Source: Fimenecus sp045545735
GTDB lineage: Bacteria; Bacillota; Clostridia; Oscillospirales; Acutalibacteraceae
DNA length: 64,000 nt
Direction: 5' to 3'
Assembly (NCBI GenBank): GCA_045545735.1
Contig: JAZQBM010000003.1
Location: forward strand, 35,133-99,132
Both the position numbers and the translations under genes were made by a program. The stretch's first letter is position 1. Each line of letters begins with the position of its first letter. Shown one piece after another: positions 33,626-42,748 of the stretch. A model generated the notes under the pieces. The model was given only the letters and a program-made list of their open reading frames with translations, did no database searches and was not told where the DNA came from.

Positions 33626-33835
33626 ATAAAAAAGACTGCTTTTCGCTTAAACGCAAAAATGCAGTCAAGAATACTACACAATTCGTTCAAGCTTTAGCTT
33701 CGCAGGGCGATGAAATTACATTAAGTCACACCTTAATACGATATGACCTGCTGACCTGCTAATAGTGTCTCCACCATTTCGCGGCAGTAATCCGTATCCC
33801 TGTGGTAGCCTTACCTACCGAATAGGTTTTGTTAC
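33626..33835 (-). promoter_or_regulatory. M-box (Mg2+) riboswitch with terminator
   Basis: The minus strand carries the ykoK/M-box core GTAGGTAAGGCTACC, GGGATACGGATTACTGCC, then GCAGGTCAGCAGG and CTGCGAAGCTAAAGC. It is followed by the intrinsic terminator GACTGC..GCAGTC plus T-run (33626-33666). In this riboswitch class Mg2+ binding favours termination. The gene downstream, mgtE, is the expected target. Confidence 0.88.
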
Positions 33836-33841
33836 CCGTCT

Positions 33842-33870
33842 ATTATCACTCTTAAAAAAGGATTTGTCAA
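33842..33870 (-). promoter_or_regulatory. Promoter of the M-box-mgtE transcript
   Basis: TTGACA (33865-33870) and GATAAT (33842-33847), spacing 17 bp. Between here and the divergent promoter at 34011 I see only A/T-rich DNA. Confidence 0.75.
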
Positions 33871-34010
33871 TAGAAATTTCTCATATTTTTTAATTTTTGT
33901 CTATATTATTGGCATATAGCATTTTGCACAGTTAAAAATTAAACATTTTGGTAGATTTTAACGAAAATCGTTTTTTCGTGTTCATTTTTTGTTAAAAATC
34001 TGTTTTTTGA

Positions 34011-34039
34011 TTGAAGATGGGTTATTTTTATGTTAAAAT
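34011..34039 (+). promoter_or_regulatory. Promoter of the GPH transporter gene
   Basis: TTGAAG (34011-34016) and TAAAAT (34034-34039), spacing 17 bp. Confidence 0.55.
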
Positions 34040-34077
34040 AACTAGGTATGTAAAACATTATATAAGGAGTGCATAAT

Positions 34078-36516
34078 ATGAGTTTATCTCAAACAGTTAA
34101 GTCAAAACTTTCTGACTTCCGTTTATATTGGAAAATTCCAATGCCTGGTCGTTACATGACCTTCAAAGAAATAGCATCTTATGCCGGTGGCGGTATCGGT
34201 GCATATTTCTTAATTTATATGGGCAATCAGCTTGCATTGAACACCAACAATATGGTTATTGGTGATGCAATCGGTATTGCTCCTACACATATGTATATTC
34301 TTTACATAATTGCTACTATAGCTAGTATTCCGCTCACCGCTATCAGAGCAAATATGATTGACAACACACGAAATAAAGCTGGTAAATACAGACCATACCT
34401 TATTTCTATGGGTATTCCTACTGCTCTTATTGCTTTGGCATATGTATGGTTCCCATATGAGAATCTCAATACATGGTTCCCACAGGTTGCATATCAGGAC
34501 GAATTAGGTAATCCTGTGCTTATGGGCTATATAGTAAAATGTATTGTTGTACTGTTGATGAATTTCTTATTACAGTTCTTCTTCAGTTTCTTCAACGACT
34601 CTTACACTAACCTTATCCACGTTCTTTCACCCAACACACAAGAAAGAACTGATGTTCTTTCAATCAAGAGCGTTGTTTACTCATTGGCTCCATCTATTGC
34701 AAACATCGTTCTTCCTATCGTAGCTCAGACTTTTGCAAACGACGATATGTACGATATCAAGGTTTACCGAATTGGTTATCCAATATTTGCCGTTGTTGGC
34801 TTTGCACTTTCTTGCATTGTTTATGCAAACACACAAGAAAAGATTGTTCAGGCAAAAACAAGAGTTGCTCAGGTACGCTTTATTGACGCTTTTAAAGCTG
34901 TTGCAAAGAACAAGTATTTCTGGATTATCGCTCTTGCTGGCTGGCTCGGTTTCCTCGAAGGTGCATATAGCCAGATTATGTCATGGGTATATACTTATGG
35001 TCATGCTTGTAATGGTACAACAATGGGCATTATTAACACTATTGTTGGTAACGCTTCAATGTGGGGTATGATTATTGCTCCTTTCTGTATCCGTGCATTC
35101 GGTAAGAAAAAAGTCCTTCTTGGCGTTAACTTTATGAATATTCTCTGTATCCTTGCCATAGGACTCAACAAAACAAATATTTATTGGATTGCTGTATGTG
35201 TTTACTTTAACTGGCTCTTCGGTGCATTTGAACAGATTACAACACCTGCTATTCAGGCGGATATCAGAGATTATCACCAGTACAAAACAGGTGAACGTAT
35301 TGACGGTATGTTCTCAACAGTTCAGACTATCGGTAATGTGGTAACTCTTGTCACATCTCTTGTTCTTCCTATTGTTTATGAATCATACAACATTACAGAA
35401 ACAAATGGTTATGAAAGTCCTTATGACATACTTGATGTGACAACAGGTGAACCTGGTCTTCTTGAAAATATAGTCGGAACACTTGTTCTTATGGCAGCAT
35501 TCGGCGCATTCCTTAATATGGTTCCTTATTTCTTCTATGACCTTAAAGAAGTTCAGCAAAAGAGCATTGTTCGTATTCTTAAAGTAAGAGCTATGTTCGA
35601 AGACTATGGAAACGGTATTGTTGACGACAGAAGACTTGTTGAAGCAGTTGAAATCATCAATGATGCAAAAGAATATGTTGATTTAGAAGAAAAGAACGTT
35701 TCTAAAAACGACTACAAATCTATTAAAGATAAAGCTGAACGCAAAGTAGCTAAGAAAACCTATAAAGAAGCTCTTGTATATAATGAAGAAATTACTATTG
35801 CTAAAATGGTTTGTGCAGAACTTGATAAGTTCTCATCACCGTTATTTGATGCACAGATTAAAGCAAATGAACCTGTCCTTAACGGCGGACTTGAAGGTCT
35901 TTTTAATGCTGATTATAACGAAATAAAGGCTGAACTTGCTAATGCTAAAGCATTACCTAAAACTACTGAAAGTGAAAAAGAACTTCGCAAATGCCTTATT
36001 GAAATTGCACAGAAGAAAAAGGATTCCTACAAAGCAATCAAAAAGCATTTCCCAACAATTGAAAGTTTTGTTCAGCCTGATTTTGAAGTGCTTGATGCTT
36101 GTTTCAACAAAGAAGATGAGTGCAATGCAGTTCTTAAAGACCTTTATGCTCAGAAGAAAGATGCTAAAAAGGCAAAAGACAATGCACTTGTTAAAGCTCT
36201 TACAGCAGATATCAAGAAGTATGAATATGAGAAGAAAATTGCTCAGGCAGACGCTAAAGACGAAATGAACAAACATGCTCGTTTCAACCGTGCTGCAAAA
36301 CCTTATCTTGATGCTGAAAAACTTGTTAATCAAAAAGAAAACTATACTCACCTTGAAGAACTTATGGCTCTTTATGATGATGCAAAAGCTCGTTATGACG
36401 CACAAATTGAAAGTGATAAAGAAGAAGCTATAAGAAAGCAACAAGAAAAAGATGAAATGACAGCTAAACTTAAAGCTGAAAAGGCTGCTAAAAAAGCTGC
36501 TAAAAAAAGCAAATAA
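34078..36516 (+). CDS. GPH-type sugar/cation symporter with long C-terminal coiled-coil tail
   Basis: 812 residues from ATG 34078; AAGGAG lies 11 nt before it, while an in-frame GTG at 34069 is only 2 nt from it. The first 480 or so residues form a 12-helix MFS/GPH fold, with PMPGRYMTFKEIASYAGGGIGAYF at the start and IRANMIDNTRNKAGKYRPYL in the first cytoplasmic loop, a typical GPH feature. The last 320 residues are hydrophilic, Lys/Glu/Ala-rich and probably coiled coil (ending KAEKAAKKAAKKSK). This is not the EIIA-like domain found on some lactose permeases. GPH proteins import galactosides, melibiose, xylosides or glucuronides; the convergent GH95-LacZ operon suggests a galactoside or fucosylated sugar. 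Confidence 0.85.
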   Translation: MSLSQTVKSKLSDFRLYWKIPMPGRYMTFKEIASYAGGGIGAYFLIYMGNQLALNTNNMVIGDAIGIAPTHMYILYIIATIASIPLTAIRANMIDNTRNKAGKYRPYLISMGIPTALIALAYVWFPYENLNTWFPQVAYQDELGNPVLMGYIVKCIVVLLMNFLLQFFFSFFNDSYTNLIHVLSPNTQERTDVLSIKSVVYSLAPSIANIVLPIVAQTFANDDMYDIKVYRIGYPIFAVVGFALSCIVYANTQEKIVQAKTRVAQVRFIDAFKAVAKNKYFWIIALAGWLGFLEGAYSQIMSWVYTYGHACNGTTMGIINTIVGNASMWGMIIAPFCIRAFGKKKVLLGVNFMNILCILAIGLNKTNIYWIAVCVYFNWLFGAFEQITTPAIQADIRDYHQYKTGERIDGMFSTVQTIGNVVTLVTSLVLPIVYESYNITETNGYESPYDILDVTTGEPGLLENIVGTLVLMAAFGAFLNMVPYFFYDLKEVQQKSIVRILKVRAMFEDYGNGIVDDRRLVEAVEIINDAKEYVDLEEKNVSKNDYKSIKDKAERKVAKKTYKEALVYNEEITIAKMVCAELDKFSSPLFDAQIKANEPVLNGGLEGLFNADYNEIKAELANAKALPKTTESEKELRKCLIEIAQKKKDSYKAIKKHFPTIESFVQPDFEVLDACFNKEDECNAVLKDLYAQKKDAKKAKDNALVKALTADIKKYEYEKKIAQADAKDEMNKHARFNRAAKPYLDAEKLVNQKENYTHLEELMALYDDAKARYDAQIESDKEEAIRKQQEKDEMTAKLKAEKAAKKAAKKSK

Positions 36517-36530
36517 TTGAATAAACATTT

Positions 36531-36564
36531 AAAGCCGACTCAAATGAGTCGGCTTTTTGTTTTT
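36531..36564 (+). terminator. Terminator of the GPH transporter gene
   Basis: AAAGCCGACTC and GAGTCGGCTTT form an 11-bp stem with a T-run. Confidence 0.9.
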
Positions 36565-36580
36565 ATAAGTCAATAATAAT

Positions 36581-36599
36581 GGCGGAGCAACACCCCGCC
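36581..36599 (-). terminator. Terminator of the lacZ-GNAT-GH95 operon; variant GGCGG repeat
   Basis: GGCGGAGCAACACCCCGCC, a mismatched copy of the hairpin at 17787 and 31828, followed on the plus side by the same ATAC flank. It lies 7 bp beyond the GH95 stop. Confidence 0.7.
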
Positions 36600-36606
36600 A
36601 TACTAT

Positions 36607-38967
36607 TCATATTGTTTTTATTGTATAAGTTTTGCCTTTTTCGGTCTGGAATTCTGTGAAACCTTTTTCACTTCCGCAAATATTTTCTACCGTGTACTCT
36701 GACTTGCCGTAATAGATTTTACAAATACCACCCATATTTGAAGTGATTTCTGCTTTGGTGAGTTTTCCGCAATTCCACTCAATATTGATTGTGAAATTAC
36801 CGCGGGCAACAATACCTTTAATACTGCCCTTTTTCCACTCTGTCGGAAGTGCGGGAAGAAGTTCAATAAATCCACAATTGCTTTGCATAAGCATCTCGTT
36901 TACACCTGATGTGAAACCGAAGTTGCCATCAATCTGGAATGGTGGATGGTAATCAAAGAAATTCGGATAAATACCGTTCTTAAACAAGTCACCAATAATT
37001 TTAAGAACTCTGTCACCGTCACCAACACGAGCCCATGTATTGATTTTTTGTCCCATTGACCAGCCTGTACTTTTATCGGTACGATAATTCATTGAGATAA
37101 CCGAAGCATCAATAAGTTCGGGATTTTTAAACTTGTTCATTACGTTGCAAGGGAACAAACCTAAAAGATGTGACATATGACGATGGTGAGTTTCACCTAT
37201 TTCGCCAAGTTTTGTTTCGTGATACCATTCTTTAATCTGACCGTCTTCGCCTATTTCATAAACTTTAAGTTTATTCTGAATATCTTGCCATTTTGTTATT
37301 AACTCATCATCAATGCCAAGTGCATTTGCACTCTTTGAAGCATCGTCATATAGTTGCCACAGAAGTGCTTGTTCATAAGTATTACCCATTGTGCGAGGAC
37401 CATGTTCAGGTGAATAACAAGGGTATGTGACAAGTCTGCCGTTATGCTCTACAAGGAGTTTACTGAAATACTCTGCACACTCTTTGAGCATTGGATAAAT
37501 GTCATTTGCAAGAGTTTCTTTATCGAGTGTATATTCATAATGTTCATAGCAATTATGCAAAATCCAAGGCATTGCTGCAGGTGACCAACCCCAATCAAAG
37601 CTCCAGCCGGGACAAGTCCAGCCAAATGGAGTGCATTGGGTGTGGAATAAAAATCCGTTTTGTTCACCTTTTTCACTCTTTATGCCTGTATAGTATTCAG
37701 CAGTAATTCTGCCTGGCTCAACCATTGATTTTATGTAACGAATTAATGGTTTTGAACACTCGGCAAGGTTGCCGTTAAAAATTGGCCAATAGTTCATTTG
37801 CAGATTCACATTTGTATGGAAGTCACTACTCCATTTAGGGTCATTAGACACATTCCATATACCTTGAAGATTTGATGGTAAAATGTCAGTTTCTCTTGTT
37901 GAGGAAATCGCCAGATAGCGACCATATTGATAGAGAAGTTGTTCGGCACTTCTTCTATCAAATTTTTCATATTTATGAATAAGTTTATCAGCAGGACCGA
38001 CTACATTACCGTCAAGGTCAAGGGACACTCTGTTGTAAAGCGATGAGAAATCGTCTGTATGAGCCTTCAAAAGCTCATTAAAGCCTTTTTCAGTTGCTTT
38101 GGTTACTGTTTCATTAACTCTATTGAAAAGAGTTTCTGCACCCTCGCCTGTTCTGTAATCAGGGTAACAATCCATATAGTCTGTATCCGCTGAAAAGATT
38201 ACCGTAATTTCAGTTGCGTTATTGATATGAATTTCGTTGCGACCGTTTGCAATTTCGCCATCTGTAATTACCTTTGCAATAAGGCAGAACTGCAAATCGT
38301 TGTCATCAAGTTTGCCTTTATGAATAATTGAGTTGTTTTTATACTCTACATTACCGTGAGCAGATGAGAGTGAAATGGTAGTGCTAAGCGTTTCGCCTGT
38401 TCTTGTAACTTTGATTACACCGCATTTATCGGGGTATGATACAAACGCTACACGTTCATCGTGGACTTTTTTAGTAAAGCCTAGATTTGCATCATAAGAT
38501 ACCGTGCAAGTTGCATTCTCCATATTAAGTTCACGGTTATAATTTTTCTCTTTACGGAGTTTGCCGAAATCAAAGTTCAGTTCTCCCCAACAACGATAAC
38601 CGCCGTAGCCATCACTTATACCTACTAACTTTTCGCAAAGGTTGTGAGCAGTTTTATCGTCACCATTTTTAAATGCTTCATAAATTTCTTTATGATAATC
38701 ACGTGGGAGTTTACCGTCTTTATCAGGTGTTACAATATTACCGCCACAGTAGTCGGGTCGTTTTGGTGATGGGCCACCTGCCCATAAAGTTTTATGGTTA
38801 AGAACGATTTTATCTTTCTTAACTTCACCCATTATGCCCATACCGATACTACCGTTACCTAATGGCAAAGAAGTTTGTTCCCAAAGATTTTCAAAGCCTT
38901 TGAAATATGCTCTTTTAAGTTTTAATTTTGATGGTGGTGCTTCATAATAAAGTTCGTTAATTTCCAT
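36607..38967 (-). CDS. Glycoside hydrolase family 95 (alpha-L-fucosidase type)
   Basis: 786 residues, no signal peptide. The N-terminal super-sandwich starts LWEQTSLPLGNGSIGMGIMG and has LNHKTLWAGGP, both hallmarks of GH95. The (alpha/alpha)6 barrel contains LPSNLQGIWNVSNDPKWSSDFHTNVNLQMNYWP, where Asn residues help position the water, and DGNFGFTSGVNEMLMQS near the C-terminus. GH95 enzymes invert and remove alpha-1,2-fucose (or L-galactose) from host glycans and xyloglucan. It is the last gene of lacZ-GNAT-GH95, separated from GNAT by 1 bp. A cytoplasmic fucosidase next to a beta-galactosidase fits breakdown of imported fucosyl-lactose-like sugars. Confidence 0.9.
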   Translation of the reverse strand: MEINELYYEAPPSKLKLKRAYFKGFENLWEQTSLPLGNGSIGMGIMGEVKKDKIVLNHKTLWAGGPSPKRPDYCGGNIVTPDKDGKLPRDYHKEIYEAFKNGDDKTAHNLCEKLVGISDGYGGYRCWGELNFDFGKLRKEKNYNRELNMENATCTVSYDANLGFTKKVHDERVAFVSYPDKCGVIKVTRTGETLSTTISLSSAHGNVEYKNNSIIHKGKLDDNDLQFCLIAKVITDGEIANGRNEIHINNATEITVIFSADTDYMDCYPDYRTGEGAETLFNRVNETVTKATEKGFNELLKAHTDDFSSLYNRVSLDLDGNVVGPADKLIHKYEKFDRRSAEQLLYQYGRYLAISSTRETDILPSNLQGIWNVSNDPKWSSDFHTNVNLQMNYWPIFNGNLAECSKPLIRYIKSMVEPGRITAEYYTGIKSEKGEQNGFLFHTQCTPFGWTCPGWSFDWGWSPAAMPWILHNCYEHYEYTLDKETLANDIYPMLKECAEYFSKLLVEHNGRLVTYPCYSPEHGPRTMGNTYEQALLWQLYDDASKSANALGIDDELITKWQDIQNKLKVYEIGEDGQIKEWYHETKLGEIGETHHRHMSHLLGLFPCNVMNKFKNPELIDASVISMNYRTDKSTGWSMGQKINTWARVGDGDRVLKIIGDLFKNGIYPNFFDYHPPFQIDGNFGFTSGVNEMLMQSNCGFIELLPALPTEWKKGSIKGIVARGNFTINIEWNCGKLTKAEITSNMGGICKIYYGKSEYTVENICGSEKGFTEFQTEKGKTYTIKTI

Positions 38968-38968
38968 A

Positions 38969-39406
38969 CTATTCTCCGAAATGTAAAATCATATCGTAAT
39001 GAGGGATGTTTTCTTCAAGGTATTCAGCAGTACCTAAAAGTTTAAATCCGCATTTTTCATAAAAGCCAACTGCGTGAGTCTGTGCACCAACGCAAACAGT
39101 TTTTGCACCGTCTTCTTTCGCTTTTCTTAAGAGTTCAAGAACAATTTTTTCGCCAAGCCCCATTCCCCTTTTATTTTTCTTAACAGCTATTCTACCGATT
39201 TTAACAGTATTTTCACCATAAGGAATAAATCTGCCTGTGGCTACAGCTTCACCGTCAAGAAAAATTACGAGATGTGGTACTTCTAAATCATAACTGTCAA
39301 ACTCATTTTCTTGTGGTACACCTTGTTCTTTTACAAAAATTTCAATTCGCAAGTTGCGGAAGGAATCGTCAATAATCCCTTTGTCAAACCATTTGTATTC
39401 AAACAT
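38969..39406 (-). CDS. GNAT family N-acetyltransferase
   Basis: 145 residues. The acetyl-CoA binding motif A is seen as KIGRIAVKKNKRGMGLGEKIVLELL (Q/RxxGxG/A type: RGMGLG). The C-terminal part has VCVGAQTHAVGFYEKCGFKLLG. The layout resembles the ElaA-like branch (MFEYKWFDKGIIDDSFRNLRIEIFVKEQGVPQENEFD, with EQGVP as signature). The acceptor is unknown. It is sandwiched between lacZ and GH95 with 1-2 bp gaps; an acetylation step on galactosides (as LacA does in the lac operon, though that is another fold) is only speculation. Confidence 0.88.
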   Translation of the reverse strand: MFEYKWFDKGIIDDSFRNLRIEIFVKEQGVPQENEFDSYDLEVPHLVIFLDGEAVATGRFIPYGENTVKIGRIAVKKNKRGMGLGEKIVLELLRKAKEDGAKTVCVGAQTHAVGFYEKCGFKLLGTAEYLEENIPHYDMILHFGE

Positions 39407-39408
39407 AA

Positions 39409-42400
39409 TTATTCACCTTTAAATGCAAATTTAAATAAAATTGGCTTATCTGATTTTACTTTATACTTTTCAAGCGTATCAGGTCCGCAAGTATTTGTGC
39501 CCGTACCACGCATAAAGCCGTCAATACAAAGGAAAGTTGTATCAGCATATTCTAATTCTTCCTGATGTTTTGCTTTGTCGAGGGCTTTTTGTGTATAGTT
39601 ATGAGCAGAAAAACTGAACTTTGGCTCACCGTAAACTGTAAATACATTACCATCAGTATTCATAAGTTTCAACCACTTAACACCACCGCAGTTGCCGTTA
39701 TCTTGCGGCATAACATAAGGTTCGTGCATAGCTTCTACATCTGTTCTCCAGATGCCGATATATGCGTGGTCTTTAAGGTCACAAATATTCTCCATTTTCT
39801 CGTTAGAACCTCTACCGTAGAACTCGATATTCTTGAATGTTGATGGAAGTTCAACCGAAACACCAAAACGCTGAAGTTCGTCGCAACCAAACATACCTTT
39901 TGAGAGCTGACATTCAACATTTACAAGTCCGTCAGCGTAAACTGTGTAAACAAGATTTGCACGGAAATGAGTTTTGAATCCGTTTTTAATTACATAAGAT
40001 GCACCAATTTTTGCACATACCGATTTGTCTGCATAATCAAATGATTTACATACAGTTGTAGCGTTGTGGAGTTTAATTTTCTCCCATCCACCCTTTTGAC
40101 CATAAGAATCATTATCAAGAGATGCTCTTACAAGATTAGGCACAAAACCTTTTTTGTTGTCTGCAGGGTTAATATTCAAAAATTCATAACCATTCTTGAT
40201 ATAGTTGGTCATTTCACCTGTCTTTTTATCAAAAACGACCTTACCATTTTGGAATTCAACAGTAAGAATGTTATCTTTAACACTTGTTGAGATGTGACCC
40301 GCACCAACTGAATATGGTGTAAAGTTTGCTTTATCATTCAATGTTGTCTGTTCAATTGCAACCTGTTCTTTACCATCAAGATAAACGATATTGATGTGAC
40401 AATCTTCTAACGAATCGAACTTGTCATAATCAATTTCATAAGTTTTGGTCTGCATTGGGTCAATATCAAGTGAGAGAGTTCCCTCTTTAACCTCAACACC
40501 ATTAACAAGTTGAGTCCATACTACATTCAAATACTTTGAATTCTTGAATCGGTTTGTATTTGTAAATTCAAACACTTTTCCGCTGATGTGCTTACTTCTT
40601 ACAGGACGGTAAACGGCCTTGATAACGAAAGCTCCTGTATGTGGTGTTTTATCGGGATAAAGCATACCGTCAACACAGAAGTTGCTGTCGTGCTTTTCTT
40701 CGCCGTGGTCACCGCCATAGGTATATTGGAATTTATATTTGTCGTTTCCGTCGTGATAAACTGCGTGGTCAGCCCATTCCCATACGCAACCGCCCATAAG
40801 GTTGTCATATTTATAGATGCTGTCCCAATACTCTTCGACACCACCAGGGCCAACACCCATAGCGTGAACATATTCGCACATAAAATATGGTTTTTCGTGA
40901 TAGCGTTTATCTTTTGCAGTTTGTGAGCCATATTTTGCTACATTTTCCTGACTTGGATACATTTCTGAAATAACGTCATATGCAAAACGCTTTGTAGTTA
41001 TAACACTTTCATAATGAACAGGGATTTTTGTGCCCTGTGCTTTAAGATAATCATAGCATTTATCTTGGCAGTAATAACCCCAAGCCTCGTTACCTAATGA
41101 CCACATTGTAATACTTGGATGATTACGGTCACGGCAATACATACGGCTTACTCTGTCAACATATCTGTTCGCCCATTTAGGGTCATCACTGATAAGACAG
41201 TTGTCAAACGGAACAGTAATATCGCCTGCACCGTGAGTTTCAATATCTGCCTCGTCAACAATATAAAATCCCATTAAATCAGCAAGTGTTAAAAGTGTTG
41301 GGTCAGGCGGATAGTGAGAAGTACGGATTGAGTTTATATTGAACTTTTTCATAAGTTCAAGTTCTGCCTTGATTTCTTCACCTGTAAGCACATAACCATT
41401 ATGCATATTTGTATCATGGTGGTTGACACCCTTGAATTTAATAGGCATACCGTTGAAATAGAAAACATTACCCTTGATTTCAATATTTTTAAAACCTGTA
41501 ATATTCTTTACATAAGTTTTTTTGCCGTTAGCATCTACAAATGAGATTAAAAGGTCATAAGTATATGGTTCTTCTGCATTCCACTCGACAACGTCAAGAT
41601 TTGAGAAAGTAATTGTTGATTTTGCACGGGCATCTGCAGTTTCTTTTGCAAGAGATTTTTTACCGTCAAGAAGTTCAGCAGAAATTGATGCACCTTCCTT
41701 GTCGCCTTTAATATCAAAAGTTACCGTTAAATCGTATTTATCACCGTTCTTTACTGTTTCAACGCCGAAATCGTAAAGATATGTGTTTTCAAGTTCGAAA
41801 AGCAAAACATCACGGAAAATTCCGTTTTCACGGAACATATCCTGACACTCTAAATATGTGCCAGTTGACCATTTTGAAACTGCTGCAACAATCTCATTTT
41901 CGCCTTTTACGAGATATTTTGTAATATCAAACTCGGCTGAATTGTGAGCACCCTCACTATAGCCTACAAACTCGCCGTTTACATACAAGTCGAGTGATGA
42001 AATTACACCCATAAATGTAAGAATATATGTTTTATCAAGGTCTTTTATATCAATAAACTTTCTGTAAATACCCATTGGCACATCTTGTGGCATTTCAGGG
42101 TAAAGTTTAGGGTCAAACTCATAACGAGTATTAAGATAACAAGGCTCACGATAGCCTGTTCTTTGCCAAGTACTAGGCACAGTTACCTTATCAAACTGAA
42201 CACGGTCAGTATAGAACTCGTTTGGAATGAGCATATCTTTTTCGTAATATTTGAAATCCCATTCGCCGTTAAGCACACGTACCATTGAGCTGTTATAACG
42301 CTCGGTGAGAACGGTTTGCTCTGCAAGTGCTTTCTTGGTAGAATAAGGAATAAAGTATGCACGTGGGGGCAATTTGCCTATTTCAGCAATATCAAACTGT

Positions 42401-42432
42401 CTGAAATTTGCTCTGTTAATAATGTATTTCAT
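39409..42432 (-). CDS. lacZ: Beta-galactosidase, glycoside hydrolase family 2
   Basis: 1007 residues with all five LacZ domains: sugar-binding domain (about 40-205, WDFKYYEKD, VPSTWQRTGYREPCYLNTRYEF), Ig-like domain, TIM barrel, a second Ig-like domain and the C-terminal beta-galactosidase small chain domain (about 725-1000). The acid/base is E449 in SLGNEAWGYY and the nucleophile E520 in FMCEYVHAMG. FKGVNHHDTN and RTSHYPPDP are conserved barrel motifs. No signal peptide. It hydrolyses lactose or other beta-galactosides in the cytoplasm. It is the first gene of the operon, with GGAGG before its ATG. Confidence 0.97.
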   Translation of the reverse strand: MKYIINRANFRQFDIAEIGKLPPRAYFIPYSTKKALAEQTVLTERYNSSMVRVLNGEWDFKYYEKDMLIPNEFYTDRVQFDKVTVPSTWQRTGYREPCYLNTRYEFDPKLYPEMPQDVPMGIYRKFIDIKDLDKTYILTFMGVISSLDLYVNGEFVGYSEGAHNSAEFDITKYLVKGENEIVAAVSKWSTGTYLECQDMFRENGIFRDVLLFELENTYLYDFGVETVKNGDKYDLTVTFDIKGDKEGASISAELLDGKKSLAKETADARAKSTITFSNLDVVEWNAEEPYTYDLLISFVDANGKKTYVKNITGFKNIEIKGNVFYFNGMPIKFKGVNHHDTNMHNGYVLTGEEIKAELELMKKFNINSIRTSHYPPDPTLLTLADLMGFYIVDEADIETHGAGDITVPFDNCLISDDPKWANRYVDRVSRMYCRDRNHPSITMWSLGNEAWGYYCQDKCYDYLKAQGTKIPVHYESVITTKRFAYDVISEMYPSQENVAKYGSQTAKDKRYHEKPYFMCEYVHAMGVGPGGVEEYWDSIYKYDNLMGGCVWEWADHAVYHDGNDKYKFQYTYGGDHGEEKHDSNFCVDGMLYPDKTPHTGAFVIKAVYRPVRSKHISGKVFEFTNTNRFKNSKYLNVVWTQLVNGVEVKEGTLSLDIDPMQTKTYEIDYDKFDSLEDCHINIVYLDGKEQVAIEQTTLNDKANFTPYSVGAGHISTSVKDNILTVEFQNGKVVFDKKTGEMTNYIKNGYEFLNINPADNKKGFVPNLVRASLDNDSYGQKGGWEKIKLHNATTVCKSFDYADKSVCAKIGASYVIKNGFKTHFRANLVYTVYADGLVNVECQLSKGMFGCDELQRFGVSVELPSTFKNIEFYGRGSNEKMENICDLKDHAYIGIWRTDVEAMHEPYVMPQDNGNCGGVKWLKLMNTDGNVFTVYGEPKFSFSAHNYTQKALDKAKHQEELEYADTTFLCIDGFMRGTGTNTCGPDTLEKYKVKSDKPILFKFAFKGE

Positions 42433-42506
42433 AAAAAGACCTCCGTCTTGTATAGATAAGTTTAGTTTACCATATTATAGGAAGATTTTCAATGAAAATA
42501 AAGAAA

Positions 42507-42535
42507 AAAGAGAAACCACAAAAGTGATTTCTCTT
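42507..42535 (-). terminator. Terminator of tRNA-Leu
   Basis: AAGAGAAATCAC and GTGGTTTCTCTT (minus strand) form a stem with TTTT/TTG loop and a T-run, directly after the CCA. Confidence 0.85.
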
Positions 42536-42537
42536 TT

Positions 42538-42624
42538 TGGTGCTGGTGACCGGACTTGAACCGGTACGGTATTGCTACCGAGGGATTTTAAGTCCCTTGC
42601 GTCTGCCGATTTCGCCACACCAGC
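42538..42624 (-). tRNA. tRNA-Leu (anticodon TAA)
   Basis: 87 nt including an encoded CCA. Acceptor GCTGGTG pairs with CACCAGC, A73 is the leucine discriminator. The anticodon loop CTTAAAA, between GGGA and TCCC arms, gives TAA. A long variable arm (CGGTAGCAATACCG) marks a class II tRNA, and the T-arm reads CCGGTTCAAGTCCGG. It reads UUA/UUG codons. Confidence 0.97.
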
Positions 42625-42717
42625 ATACTGTTTTTACAGCCTTTTTATTATATCTTATGAAATTGAAAATGTCAATATAAGATTGAAAAAGTTTTTAAGA
42701 TTATTTATTACAAAACA

Positions 42718-42735
42718 GCGGGGTATTAACCCCGC
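42718..42735 (-). terminator. Terminator of the MFS-LRR-GH13 operon; variant GGGG/CCCC repeat
   Basis: GCGGGGT and ACCCCGC form a 7-bp stem 14 bp beyond the GH13 stop. It resembles the hairpins at 17787, 31828 and 36581. Confidence 0.75.
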
Positions 42736-42748
42736 CGTTTTATTGTTT

